DNA from: Polyangiaceae bacterium
GTDB taxonomy: Bacteria > Myxococcota_A > Polyangia > Polyangiales > Polyangiaceae
Assembly (NCBI GenBank): GCA_041389725.1
Contig: JAWKRG010000014.1
Coordinates: 62,001-126,000, forward strand
Length of the DNA stretch: 64,000 bases
Reading direction: 5' to 3'
Shown piece after piece: positions 35,315 to 44,230 of this stretch (positions within the stretch are counted from its first letter, which is position 1; every line of letters starts with the position of its first letter). The notes under the pieces are model-generated. The model ran no database searches and had not been told where the DNA came from. It saw only the letters and a list, made by a program, of their open reading frames with translations. The position numbers were made by a program, and so were the translations under genes.

Positions 35315-37075
35315 ATGAGGGGCTCGATTGGACCGTCCGCTCTGACAACCCAGGCTCTCGTGCGCCGTAGCCTGGTTCTTGCCGTTCTCGCGTTCCTGAT
35401 TGGAGTTCTTCCCAACCTCCCGGGTGTGGGCTCTACTTCAGTAGCCGACGACTTCACTCACGAGGCCATCGTGACCGGCAACTACCCAGTTGCGCGATCG
35501 TCAATGGAAGCCTATTCCTTTGTCAAGCAGGAGAGGGGCGAACTCGCGCAGCTTGTCGATCGCGGTCTGCTGCCATGGTGGAGCGACCCAGAGCTGCATG
35601 CGGTTGGTTTTCGCCCGTTGGGCAGCGGTCTGCTGTTGCTCGACCACCGCGCTGAACTGACGCCACTTAGCAAGCATGTCCACACCCTCGCGTGGTGGTT
35701 CCTACTGCTATTCGGATACGCGTTGCTCGCACACGTCCTATTCCCGAAGCGGATTGCCACAGTTGGACTGTTCTTGTACGCGCTGTCGCCAGTGCACGCG
35801 GTGCCCATTGGATGGATTGCCAACCGAGTCTCGGTGGCGTCAACGGCGCTTGCGGTCTTCACGGTCTTTGGCCATGTGTGGTGGCGCAGCGGTCACGGGC
35901 GAGCTGGTCTGTGGATTGCTGTAGCATCAGGGATATCCAGCGTGCTGACCAGCGAGTACGGGCTTGGAGTGTATGCGTTTCTAGTCGCGTACGAGTTGAC
36001 TCGACGCGATCGCACCAGCCTGCGCGTTTTCGCTGTCGTAGCTGTTTCCACCGCGGCATACCTCGCGCTTCGTTCCGGATGCGGCGCCGGAGTTGTGGGC
36101 AGTGTGATGTACACCGACCCGCTTGTGGAACCGGCCGAGTTTCTCAGTGGTTTCGCGGCGCGCGTTCCCGCCCTTGTCCTTCAATTGTTCTTTCAGGTTC
36201 CCTGCGAGTTCTCGGCTGGAATTTTGTCCGCATCGACTCTCAAGCTGCGCGCGGTATCTCTCGCCCTGGTGTTGGCGCCCGCCATCATCGCTACGGTGTG
36301 GCTGACGAAACGGAGGCGAACGGAAGCGTGGTTGCTAGCCGCGACGTTTGGCGCCATCATCCCGCTGCTATCTGTTGAGCCAAACGCCCGACTGCTCCAG
36401 CTTCCTGCTGTCGGCACTTCCCTTACGGTCGCAGCCGTCACGTGCCGGCTGTTTTCTTTGATGTCGAAGGTCAGACTCGCAAGAACGCTCGCCGCGACGG
36501 TTGCAGCAATCGTGCTGACCGTCATCCACCTTCCCCTGGCAGCGGCGCTTACTCTTTCGTCATCATCGGCTTGGTTTTGGACCGCCAAGGTCGCACAAGA
36601 GCGAGTCGACAACGACCGGATCTTCGCAGGAGGCCGTGGGAGCTGTTTTGTCCTGCTCAACGCACGTGACATCGTCAGTTTGTACTCAGTTCCTCAGATG
36701 CTGTCGCGCCAATTGGGAGCGCCGCCTGACTGCTGGTTTGCTCTCGCTTCCTCTTCGGGCCGAGTACAAGTATCCCGGAGTGCGACGAACTCGCTAATGG
36801 TGACAGCCAGTCCGGGGGCTGCGCTTCTGGACTCGCCAATCTCCCAGTTTGTTCGTGTGCCGAAGTTCACGCGCAACCAGATGGATGACAAGACCAAGAG
36901 GGTTTTTGGTCGGATGGCCGCCAGAGTACGCACTGCAGCGAACGGAGAACCAACTCAAGTGCAGTTCGACTTCTCGGGCAACGCCCTGCTGAACCGCGTG
37001 ACTTTGCTCCATGCTTCGCGCAGTGGATTTCGCGTGGTTCCGACCCCTGCGGTGGGAGGCACGGTGAGCGACTAG
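35315..37075 (+). CDS. Polytopic membrane protein, possibly GT-C glycosyltransferase-like
   Basis: 586 residues with about ten hydrophobic helices (first: RSLVLAVLAFLIGVLPNLPG; others near 120-150, 155-185, 200-260, 290-345 and 395-425) and a soluble C-terminal domain of about 160 residues. An early acidic pair in the first loop (VADDFTHEAI) recalls the periplasmic Asp motif of GT-C enzymes that use lipid-linked sugars, but no family signature is certain. Base use is less GC-rich than the core genes to the left, which fits acquisition with the accessory region. Confidence 0.6.
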   Translation: MRGSIGPSALTTQALVRRSLVLAVLAFLIGVLPNLPGVGSTSVADDFTHEAIVTGNYPVARSSMEAYSFVKQERGELAQLVDRGLLPWWSDPELHAVGFRPLGSGLLLLDHRAELTPLSKHVHTLAWWFLLLFGYALLAHVLFPKRIATVGLFLYALSPVHAVPIGWIANRVSVASTALAVFTVFGHVWWRSGHGRAGLWIAVASGISSVLTSEYGLGVYAFLVAYELTRRDRTSLRVFAVVAVSTAAYLALRSGCGAGVVGSVMYTDPLVEPAEFLSGFAARVPALVLQLFFQVPCEFSAGILSASTLKLRAVSLALVLAPAIIATVWLTKRRRTEAWLLAATFGAIIPLLSVEPNARLLQLPAVGTSLTVAAVTCRLFSLMSKVRLARTLAATVAAIVLTVIHLPLAAALTLSSSSAWFWTAKVAQERVDNDRIFAGGRGSCFVLLNARDIVSLYSVPQMLSRQLGAPPDCWFALASSSGRVQVSRSATNSLMVTASPGAALLDSPISQFVRVPKFTRNQMDDKTKRVFGRMAARVRTAANGEPTQVQFDFSGNALLNRVTLLHASRSGFRVVPTPAVGGTVSD

Positions 37076-37401
37076 ACCGCCCCTGTCCGAGACTTGTTCC
37101 GGAGAATCTGAAGTGCGCGCTCCGGTCATCGGCTTGGCGCGCGGGGCACCGAGTGGCCTACCACTGGCCTCCGCGGGTGGCGTTGCCGGCTCCGCTGCTG
37201 GAGTTTGCAGGCAGTTCGTACTTCAGTCCCGGTGCCTCGACTCTAATGGAAAACCGTCGATTGGCGTCGCCGCAGGTTCTTCGATTCTGCAGTGCTTCGC
37301 AATTGAACTCTGGTCCTCCACGCCCAACCTTCCAGTTGCGCGCCGGAATCCCGCTGAGCTTTGGCTCGAGGAACCTCCTCAACTTCTCCGCACGCAGCAA
37401 A
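37076..37401. other. Spacer before IS66 copy A
   Basis: No gene supported. A frame ending in FGSRNLLNF just before the IS end may be the tail of a gene cut by the insertion, but nothing identifies it. Confidence 0.35.
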
Positions 37402-37462
37402 GTAACCGTCCCGATATGGACGCCCTTCACGGTCGAGGCGCGGGGCATGATGCTGGCGGGCG

Positions 37463-37762
37463 ATGGCACGTCGGGCAGACAAGAAGTGGGCGGCAATCGT
37501 TGCGGCAGCGGAGCGTTCGGGGCGGGCTCACACCGAGATCGCCAAACAGCATGGCGTCACCGTTGCTGCGCTGAAGTACCACATCTACAAGTCGCGGCGT
37601 GAGGGGCACGGAAGCGGGGTCCAAGTGCTGCCGGTGCGGACTGATGAGGACGCAGTGGCACTCACGGCACGCTTCGGAGCAGTCACGCTGCAGTTCCACC
37701 ACGACGCCAGCGCCGAGTTCATCGCGGGAGTCGTGCGTGCGCTATCCGAGCCCGCGTGCTGA
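37463..37762 (+). CDS. tnpA: IS66 accessory protein TnpA (copy A)
   Basis: 99 residues with an N-terminal helix-turn-helix-like region (RSGRAHTEIAKQHGVTVAAL). First of the three IS66 genes; needed for transposition, with an unclear molecular role. 97-99% identical by eye to the copy-B protein (differences such as DKKWAA versus DRKWTA). Its end overlaps the tnpB start. Confidence 0.85.
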   Translation: MARRADKKWAAIVAAAERSGRAHTEIAKQHGVTVAALKYHIYKSRREGHGSGVQVLPVRTDEDAVALTARFGAVTLQFHHDASAEFIAGVVRALSEPAC

Positions 37763-38155
37763 CACTACCGTCCAGCGTTCAGATCTACTTGGCCGTCGAG
37801 CCCGTCGACCTGCGCCGAGCCACGACGGGCTGTCAAGATCGTGCGCGGCCAGTGGGGACTCGACGTGTTTGCCGGTCACCTGTTCGTGTTCCTGGGCCGG
37901 CGACTCGATCGCTGCAAGATCCTGTTCTGGGATCGCGGGGGCCTGGTGCTGTACTACAAGCGGCTGGAGCGCGGTCGGTTTCGTCTGCCTCGTGTGACGC
38001 GTGATGGAGCCGCTGTGTTGATGGACGGCACGGAGCTCGCCATGCTCCTCGATGGGATTGACGTGGCCAATGTGAAACGACCGGTTGCGTGGACGCCGTC
38101 GACGAAAAAGGCGCAGCCAAGCATTTCGGGGATCGACAAACGGATCGCGATATGA
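37756..38155 (+). pseudogene. tnpB: IS66 TnpB (copy A), frameshifted
   Basis: Begins with the same residues as the intact copy-B gene (LPSSVQIYLAVEPVDLRR) but then differs by two single-base deletions near 37820-37835 (CGAGCC for CGAGGCC, and GTCAAG for GTCCAAG). The net two-base loss leaves the C-terminal ~105 residues in another frame, readable from 37841. The protein cannot be made without frameshifting. Position and length are otherwise normal for IS66 Orf2. Confidence 0.85.
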
Positions 38156-38168
38156 TCCACCCTAGAGG

Positions 38169-39608
38169 TTGGTTCCGCCTCCCGACGATCACGACTGTGG
38201 CTGGAAGGCCTATGCGCACGCGCAGCAAGCTCAACTCGAAGAGCTGAGCGCGAAGCTCCAGACGGTCACTGAAAAGCTCGCCGAGCTCGAGCGGCGTAAG
38301 CGGGGCCATCGCAGTGAGCGGCGCAAACCGGCGAAGATGCCACCGCCGACCCCCAAGCCAAGCGACAAGTCCAGAAGCCGTGGCGCTCCCATCCACGACG
38401 CGCAACTCGAGTCCGAGACGATCCCTGTGCCGGTCCCTCCGCAGCTGTGCCGCTGTCCGGAGTGCGGCAACGACAAGCTGCGACGTGTTGGCAAAGGCAA
38501 GCCCTCGACCGTCTACGAATGGATCCCGGGGCGTTTCCGTCGTCGGATCTTCCAGCGTGAAACGCTGTCGTGTCGTTGTGGCTACATCGTCACCGCTCCA
38601 GCGCCCGAGCGAGTCGGGGAAAAGACACGCTACGCCCCGAGCTTCATCGCGCACCTCATCGTCAACAAGTGCGGCGACACCAACCCGCAGTATCGACTGG
38701 AGAAGGCCTACAAGAATCTGGGCATTCCGATCTCGCGCAGCACGATGTGCTCGCTCTTGCATCGCGGCGCTGGCGAGTTGCGGCCGCTGTACGACGCCAT
38801 GCTGCGTCACGTGCCCGAAGCCGAAGACGTCCACGCGGACGAGACCAGTGCTCGACAGCAAGGCCTCGACAAGCGCGCATACATGTGGACCTTCGTCACG
38901 CCGACCTTCGTCGTGTATCGCTACGCCACGACTCGCAGCGGTAGCGTACCGGAGGCGGTGCTTGGAGATTCCCAAGGTCGCCTCGTCGTCGACCAGTACA
39001 CCGGATACAACAAGGTCACGGCACCGGGGCGCCGCCTCCGTGCAGGATGCTTGGCTCATGCACGGCGAAAGATCTTCGAGCAGTCCGAGCACCCCGAAAC
39101 CACTGAAGCCCTGGACTTGATCGGCGAGATCTACAAGCTCGAGGCCAGTGCCAAAGCCGCAGGCATCCTCGGCACGCCTGCACACCTGCAGATGCGCATC
39201 GACAAGACCCGGCCCCTCTTTGCCAAGCTGCTTTGCTGGGGCCGCCGACACCGCGGAGGCTTTCCTCCGCGCTCGGGCATGGCCAAGGCCATCCGCTACC
39301 TGCTCAAAAACTTTCGCGAGCTTGGCGTGTTCCTGCGACACCCGACGATCCCGCCGGACAACAACGTTGCCGAAGCATCTCTCAGGCGCATCGCTTTGGG
39401 CCGCTCCAACTACCTTTTCTACGGGCACGAGGACGCCGGTCAGAACTTCGCGGTGCTCTACTCCCTGGTGGCGAGCTGCGAAAAGCACGGCGTCAACGCC
39501 ATCGACTACCTGGCCGACGTCCTCATCCGCGTGCAGTCTCACCCTGCCAACCGAATCGACGAGCTCCTGCCACACAAGTGGCGGCCCCCCGACTCGCCCG
39601 GGGCATAG
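38169..39608 (+). CDS. tnpC: IS66 transposase TnpC (copy A)
   Basis: 479 residues from a TTG preceded by a weak purine-rich site. N-terminal coiled coil (QQAQLEELSAKLQ onward), zinc-finger-like CRCPECGN and CRCG pair, then a DDE catalytic domain with Asp in VHADETS, Asp in VVDQYTGY and Glu in DNNVAEASLRR. It appears complete. It would catalyse cut and transfer of the IS ends but depends on TnpB, which is broken in this copy. Confidence 0.88.
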   Translation: MVPPPDDHDCGWKAYAHAQQAQLEELSAKLQTVTEKLAELERRKRGHRSERRKPAKMPPPTPKPSDKSRSRGAPIHDAQLESETIPVPVPPQLCRCPECGNDKLRRVGKGKPSTVYEWIPGRFRRRIFQRETLSCRCGYIVTAPAPERVGEKTRYAPSFIAHLIVNKCGDTNPQYRLEKAYKNLGIPISRSTMCSLLHRGAGELRPLYDAMLRHVPEAEDVHADETSARQQGLDKRAYMWTFVTPTFVVYRYATTRSGSVPEAVLGDSQGRLVVDQYTGYNKVTAPGRRLRAGCLAHARRKIFEQSEHPETTEALDLIGEIYKLEASAKAAGILGTPAHLQMRIDKTRPLFAKLLCWGRRHRGGFPPRSGMAKAIRYLLKNFRELGVFLRHPTIPPDNNVAEASLRRIALGRSNYLFYGHEDAGQNFAVLYSLVASCEKHGVNAIDYLADVLIRVQSHPANRIDELLPHKWRPPDSPGA

Positions 39609-39768
39609 CCCCGCTGCTTTTCCGCTGGATCGGCGCTGCATCGTGCGGCCCGCACGATGCACTTTTCCGCAACATCATGCGAGGCGTCCGAATGGAGACG
39701 GTTACGCGTAACCGTCTCGATATGGACGCCCTTCACGGTCGAGGCGCGGGGCATGATGCTGGCGGGCG

Positions 39769-40068
39769 ATGGCACGTCGGGCAGACAGGAAGTGGACGGC
39801 AATCGTCGCGGCGGCGGAGCGCTCGGGGCGGGCTCACACCCAGATCGCCAAACAGCATGGCGTCACCGTTGCTGCGCTGAAGTACCACATCTACAAGTCG
39901 CGGCGTGAGGGGCACGGAAGCGGGGTCCAAGTGCTGCCGGTGCGGACTGATGAGGACGCAGTGGCACTCACGGCACGCTTCGGAGCAGTCACGCTGCAGT
40001 TCCACCACGACGCCAGCGCCGAGTTCATCGCGGGAGTCGTGCGTGCGCTATCCGAGCCCGCGTGCTGA
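39769..40068 (+). CDS. tnpA: IS66 accessory protein TnpA (copy B)
   Basis: 99 residues, intact, nearly identical to the copy-A protein and with the same HTH-like region. It overlaps tnpB by a few bases, the usual IS66 arrangement. Confidence 0.85.
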   Translation: MARRADRKWTAIVAAAERSGRAHTQIAKQHGVTVAALKYHIYKSRREGHGSGVQVLPVRTDEDAVALTARFGAVTLQFHHDASAEFIAGVVRALSEPAC

Positions 40069-40463
40069 CACTACCGTCCAGCGTTCAGATCTACTTGGCC
40101 GTCGAGCCCGTCGACCTGCGCCGAGGCCACGACGGGCTGTCCAAGATCGTGCGCGGCCAGTGGGGACTCGACGTGTTTGCCGGTCACTTGTTCGTGTTCC
40201 TGGGCCGGCGACTCGATCGCTGCAAGATCCTGTTCTGGGATCGCGGGGGCCTGGTGCTGTACTACAAGCGCCTCGAGCGCGGTCGGTTTCGTCTGCCTCG
40301 TGTGACGCGTGATGGAGCCGCTGTGTTGATGGACGGCACGGAGCTCGCCATGCTCCTCGATGGGATTGACGTGGCCAATGTGAAACGACCGGTTGCGTGG
40401 ACGCCGTCGACGAAAAAGGCGCAGCCAAGCATTTCGGGGATCGACAAACGGATCGCGATATGA
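40062..40463 (+). CDS. tnpB: IS66 accessory protein TnpB (copy B)
   Basis: 133 residues from a GTG. This is the intact version of the gene broken in copy A: VDLRRGHDGLSKIVRG and LFVFLGRRLDRCKILFWDRGG show the conserved Orf2 core (the ...FxFxxRRxxxxKxLxWD pattern). It could in principle complement copy A in trans. Confidence 0.88.
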   Translation: MLTLPSSVQIYLAVEPVDLRRGHDGLSKIVRGQWGLDVFAGHLFVFLGRRLDRCKILFWDRGGLVLYYKRLERGRFRLPRVTRDGAAVLMDGTELAMLLDGIDVANVKRPVAWTPSTKKAQPSISGIDKRIAI

Positions 40464-40476
40464 TCCAACCTAGAGG

Positions 40477-41882
40477 TTGGTTCCGCCTCCCGACGATCAC
40501 GACTGTGGCTGGAAGGCCTATGCGCACGCGCAGCAAGCTCAACTCGAAGAGCTGAGCGCGAAGCTCCAGACGGTCACTGAAAAGCCTCGCCGAGCTCGAG
40601 CGGCGTAAGCGGGGCCATCGCAGTGAGCGACGCAAACCGGCGAAGATGCCACCGCCGACCCCCAAGCCAAGCGACAAGGCCAGAAGCCGTGGCGCTCCCA
40701 TCCACGACGCGCAGCTCGAGTCCGAGACGATCCCTGTGCCGGTCCCTCCGCAGCTGTGCCGCTGTCCGGAGTGCGGCAACGACAAGCTGCGACGTGTTGG
40801 CAAAGGCAAGCCCTCGACCGTCTACGAATGGATCCCGGGGCGTTTCCGTCGTCGGATCTTCCAGCGTGAAACGCTGTCGTGTCGTTGTGGCTTCATCGTC
40901 ACCGCTCCAGCGCCCGAGCGAGTCGGGGAAAAGACACGCTACGCCCCGAGCTTCATCGCGCACCTCATCGTCAACAAGTGCGGCGACACCAACCCGCAGT
41001 ATCGACTGGAGAAAGCCTACAAGAATCTGGGCATTCCGATCTCGCGCAGCACGATGTGCTCGCTCTTGCATCGCGGCGCTGGCGAGTTGCGGCCGCTGTA
41101 CGACGCCATGCTGCGTCACGTGCCCGAAGCCGAAGACGTCCACGCGGACGAGACCAGTGCTCGACAGCAAGGCCTCGACAAGCGCGCATACATGTGGACC
41201 TTCGTCACGCCGACCTTCGTCGTGTATCGCTACGCCACGACTCGCAGCGGTAGCGTACCGGAGGCGGTGCTTGGAGATTCCCAAGGTCGCCTCGTCGTCG
41301 ACCAGTACACCGGATACAACAAGGTCACGGCACCGGGGCGCCGCCTCCGTGCAGGATGCTTGGCTCATGCGCGGCGAAAGATCTTCGAGCAGTCCGAGCA
41401 CCCCGAAACCACTGAAGCCCTGGACTTGATCGGCGAGATCTACAAGCTCGAGGCCAGTGCCAAAGCCGCAGGCATCCTCGGCACGCCTGCACACCTGCAG
41501 ATGCGCATCGACAAGACCCGGCCCCTCTTTGCCAAGCTGCTTTGCTGGGGCCGCCGACACCGCGGAGGCTTTCCTCCGCGCTCGGGCATGGCCAAGGCCA
41601 TCCGCTACCTGCTCAAAAACTTCGTCGGCAGCGAGGACGGCGTGGCAGCCAAACGTGGCCTTCACCTCGCTGCTCGCCAGTTGCCGCATGCACGATGTGG
41701 AGCCGTGGAGCTACCTCCGCGACCTCCTGTGCTTGCTGCCTGACTGGCCGGCGCACCGCTTGCTCGAGTTGTCGCCTTTGCACTGGACCGCCACGGCACA
41801 ACTGCCCGAGGCCGAGCGTGCCCTCGACGACAACGTCTACCGCCGCCTCACGCTTCTCGGCGCCCCGGCTGCCGGCGGCTAG
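40477..41882 (+). pseudogene. tnpC: IS66 TnpC (copy B), frameshifted and chimeric
   Basis: Relative to copy A, one extra C near 40584 (AAGCCTCGCC) shifts the N-terminal coiled-coil region out of frame with the rest. From about 41623 the DDE domain is replaced by the 3' end of the other IS66 type. A further extra A near 41652 (GCCAAACGT versus GCCAACGT) breaks that part as well. The catalytic Glu region of type 1 is gone. Not functional. Confidence 0.88.
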
Positions 41883-41928
41883 CAGCAGCCCGCTCCGCTG
41901 TCAGCAACGCGATTCGCCGAACGGATAC

Positions 41929-42104
41929 GGCAACAAGTCGACGCGATCGCAGCAGGGCTGGCGGCTGCAATTGAGATGCGGCACGCTGGTAGCAAGCTTT
42001 GCTGAGGCAACACGAAGTGCAAGGATAGTTGACGTTGATCACCTGAGCTGGAAGCGGGGGTGGAACTCGGCCAAGGCGGCGAGCAAGTGCCAGGATCGCG
42101 CGCG
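41929..42104. other. Spacer with possible IS21 tail remnant
   Basis: No intact gene. The stretch AGCAAGCTTTGCTGAGGCAACA (in part) resembles AACAAGCTTTGTGAGGCAACA near 53283, which lies at the end of an IS21 istA remnant, so this may be a leftover of the same element type. Confidence 0.35.
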
Positions 42105-43034
42105 TCAATCGAGGTGCCTGCCGCAATGACCGAGGTAGATCGGCGTAGGGGATATGTCCGCATCGATGGGGGGCGTCCACATATGTATGCGCGTCATGTT
42201 CCCCGGCTTTGCGTGCATGTCGAAGTACTGTTCGCCGTACGGCCCGGCGATGAACATGCGTCGCCTGCGTCGCGCCGGGTTCTTCCATGTGGCAGCGCTC
42301 TCCTCTGACATCGGGATGGTGGTGGACTCGTGGTAGCGAGCCGCACACTCCCTGCGGGATAGGCGCTTGCCATCAGAACCAAGTTGTTCGAGCGCCGCAG
42401 CGTACGTCTCAAGCCCCAGCAACGCCCGATGAAGCTCGGCCGCGGGGCAGTCGAGCGTCCACGTCGCGGCGGACCGTTTCGCGGATGGGAGCACGATGAG
42501 CTGTCCCCTCATCTGTGGCTCGGCCGCCAGGAGCACGTCCAGCGTACTTCCCTGCGAGCTCGCCGTGAGGTCGTTGTCGAACGCGTTTGACCCGAACCAG
42601 TTCGAAACTTCACGGTCGGCGCGCTGGTACCTGGGAGAGTCCGCGCCACCATGCGGTGGTGGGGAAATGAGGCCGCACAGGGCCCCGGCATCCCCTGCGG
42701 CGAAAAGCCTGCGAACGAGGTCAACGAGCCACTCGTCGAGCGTATCGAGCGGCGGTGAGACTGGACCGTCGACGCGTGCCGCCGGGAGAAAAGGCCCGCT
42801 GACCATGTGAAGTACGAGCTTCACCAGCGGACCGATGTCGGAGTCGTTCTTGTGGGAGTTTGCCCATTGAATGAACGAGCCCGCGCCCGTGTCGAACGCC
42901 GCTAGTGTCTCGTGCACCCGCGCCGGCTTTTGCGTCCGGCGCCGCACGTGATCGATGAGAGCGGCAGCATGGATCGCGTTCGAGGGCTCGGCATGGGCGA
43001 TGCCGCGCAGAAACGAGTGGTTGAGTGCGATCAT
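42105..43034 (-). CDS. Uncharacterised third protein of a DUF262/DUF3696-ATPase operon
   Basis: 309 residues, no signal or membrane helix. The N-terminal 60 residues are helical with several His; the C-terminal segment MFIAGPYGEQYFDMHAKPG with a final IYLGHCGRHLD is strand-rich and looks conserved in style, but I cannot name the family. The start overlaps the ATPase stop by 4 bases (ATGA), so it is produced together with the ATPase. In known ATPase-based defence operons the partner of unknown family is often the effector or sensor; that is inference only. Confidence 0.7.
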   Translation of the reverse strand: MIALNHSFLRGIAHAEPSNAIHAAALIDHVRRRTQKPARVHETLAAFDTGAGSFIQWANSHKNDSDIGPLVKLVLHMVSGPFLPAARVDGPVSPPLDTLDEWLVDLVRRLFAAGDAGALCGLISPPPHGGADSPRYQRADREVSNWFGSNAFDNDLTASSQGSTLDVLLAAEPQMRGQLIVLPSAKRSAATWTLDCPAAELHRALLGLETYAAALEQLGSDGKRLSRRECAARYHESTTIPMSEESAATWKNPARRRRRMFIAGPYGEQYFDMHAKPGNMTRIHMWTPPIDADISPTPIYLGHCGRHLD

Positions 43035-44230
43035 CGGAGCAGCTCAATCAGTTCGACCGCAGTTTGATCGAAAAAGCCCTCTGGCGCGCGTAGCCGCCGC
43101 CCCGATGCGTCTACCTCGATGCGCTCGATCCGCGTGTGTCCCGTCGCGTGCGCAAAGAACGAAAGCGCCACGTCCTCAGAAGCCAGCGCGCCGCGCTTCA
43201 CCGCTAGACACGCGGCAGCCACCACGTGCTCGCTGTGCGTCTCCACGATAACTTGCCGCCCGAGCCGCGCTAGCTCTACGAAGAGCGCTGCGATGCGGTG
43301 CTGCGCCGCCGGATGCAGGTGTGCCTCTGGCGTCTCGATGAGCACGAGGTCGCCTGGCCGACTCACCAGGCACGCGACGAGAATAGGCCAAAGCTGCGAC
43401 AGCCCGAATCCTACCTGACTGAACGAACGGCTCGCAATGGCGCTCGTGTCGAGGCGAACGGAGTAGCCGAGGCGCGCTACCTCCTGCACGGTCACCACGA
43501 TTTCGTCCGCTAGGATGTGCGACCACCAAGCGTTCATCGCGTGAGTGATCGTGTCTTTCGCGACGCCAGCGTCTGGCGGAAGTATGTCCGTCGTGTCGTT
43601 GCGCCGCTGCGAGAACGCCTCGGCGGCGTACTGCCCATAGAAGCCGACGAGCGAGCCGTCTCTGCCAACACGGAACTCCGAGAGGGCCCTCGGAGGGGCC
43701 CGATAGGGGCCGACGGCTAGCACCTGCTCGAAGTCGTAGGGAAACAGCCGTACCGGCTCAGACCGGTCCACGGATAGCAGGCATGTGGGATCCAAAAGCT
43801 GCAAGCCGGCGTCGCTGCGTTGGATGACGCGTCCGCCAGGGTCCAGTTCACACTCAAGTGTCTCGTCGCCGAGCGTGGCCTCGATCCTCGTCACGCGGGC
43901 CTCAGGGCGATCGCGCCGACGGGGTACCTCGTCGAAGTCCCAGACAATCGAAAGCTCGCCCTTGGGAGTTCGGCCCTCCACGGCGATCGAAAAGGTCGCG
44001 CGATCTGGCGACAGGACCTCGTCGAAGGGGCCGAGGTCAACCCACTCTCCCTTGAGAAGGAGACGGTGCCGCGCTGCCGCCTGTTGGCTCTGCACGAGCG
44101 CAAGCAGTGCGCCGATGAACGAGCTCTTGCCCGTGTTGTTCGCCCCAGCGAGTACACTGAGGCGGCCGAGCGCCAAGGGAGTTGCATCGACGCACCCGCG
44201 GAAGCCGGAGAGTTGGAGGCTAGCGAGCAT
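43031..44230 (-). CDS. DUF3696-type AAA (ABC-like) ATPase
   Basis: 399 residues. Walker A GANNTGKSS (about residue 30), signature region QVGFGLSQLWPIL, Walker B VLIETPEAHLHPAAQ and H-loop VETHSEH. The C-terminal end APEGFFDQTAVELIELL is typical of the DUF3696 extension (COG4938). These SMC/RecF-like ATPases are common in anti-phage systems, where they dimerise on ATP and control a nuclease or other effector. It overlaps the DUF262 gene by 11 bases and the third gene by 4, so all three are probably made in fixed ratio. Confidence 0.85.
   Translation of the reverse strand: MLASLQLSGFRGCVDATPLALGRLSVLAGANNTGKSSFIGALLALVQSQQAAARHRLLLKGEWVDLGPFDEVLSPDRATFSIAVEGRTPKGELSIVWDFDEVPRRRDRPEARVTRIEATLGDETLECELDPGGRVIQRSDAGLQLLDPTCLLSVDRSEPVRLFPYDFEQVLAVGPYRAPPRALSEFRVGRDGSLVGFYGQYAAEAFSQRRNDTTDILPPDAGVAKDTITHAMNAWWSHILADEIVVTVQEVARLGYSVRLDTSAIASRSFSQVGFGLSQLWPILVACLVSRPGDLVLIETPEAHLHPAAQHRIAALFVELARLGRQVIVETHSEHVVAAACLAVKRGALASEDVALSFFAHATGHTRIERIEVDASGRRLRAPEGFFDQTAVELIELLR

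Larger units (their letters stand above)
37402..39705 (+). mobile_element. IS66-family element, copy A
   Basis: Terminal inverted repeats: left GTAACCGTCCCGATATGGAC..., right ending ...GGAGACGGTTAC, matching over about 20 of 23 bases. It contains the standard IS66 order tnpA, tnpB, tnpC. tnpB carries two single-base deletions, so the copy cannot make its full protein set. Copy B starts 2 bases after the right end in the same orientation. Confidence 0.92.
39708..41928 (+). mobile_element. Chimeric IS66 element, copy B
   Basis: The left end (GTAACCGTCTCGATATGGAC) and the first ~1.9 kb are nearly identical to copy A. At about 41623 the sequence switches, at the shared bases CTTCG, to the 3' end of the second IS66 type seen at 60-62.5 kb, including that element's right inverted repeat ending GGATAC. 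The two ends do not match each other, so the chimera is unlikely to move on its own. Confidence 0.9.

Noticed and set aside
37833..39662. 609-codon minus-strand frame across IS66 copy A
   Set aside because: Antisense to tnpB/tnpC; the same frame appears opposite copy B, as expected for a shadow.
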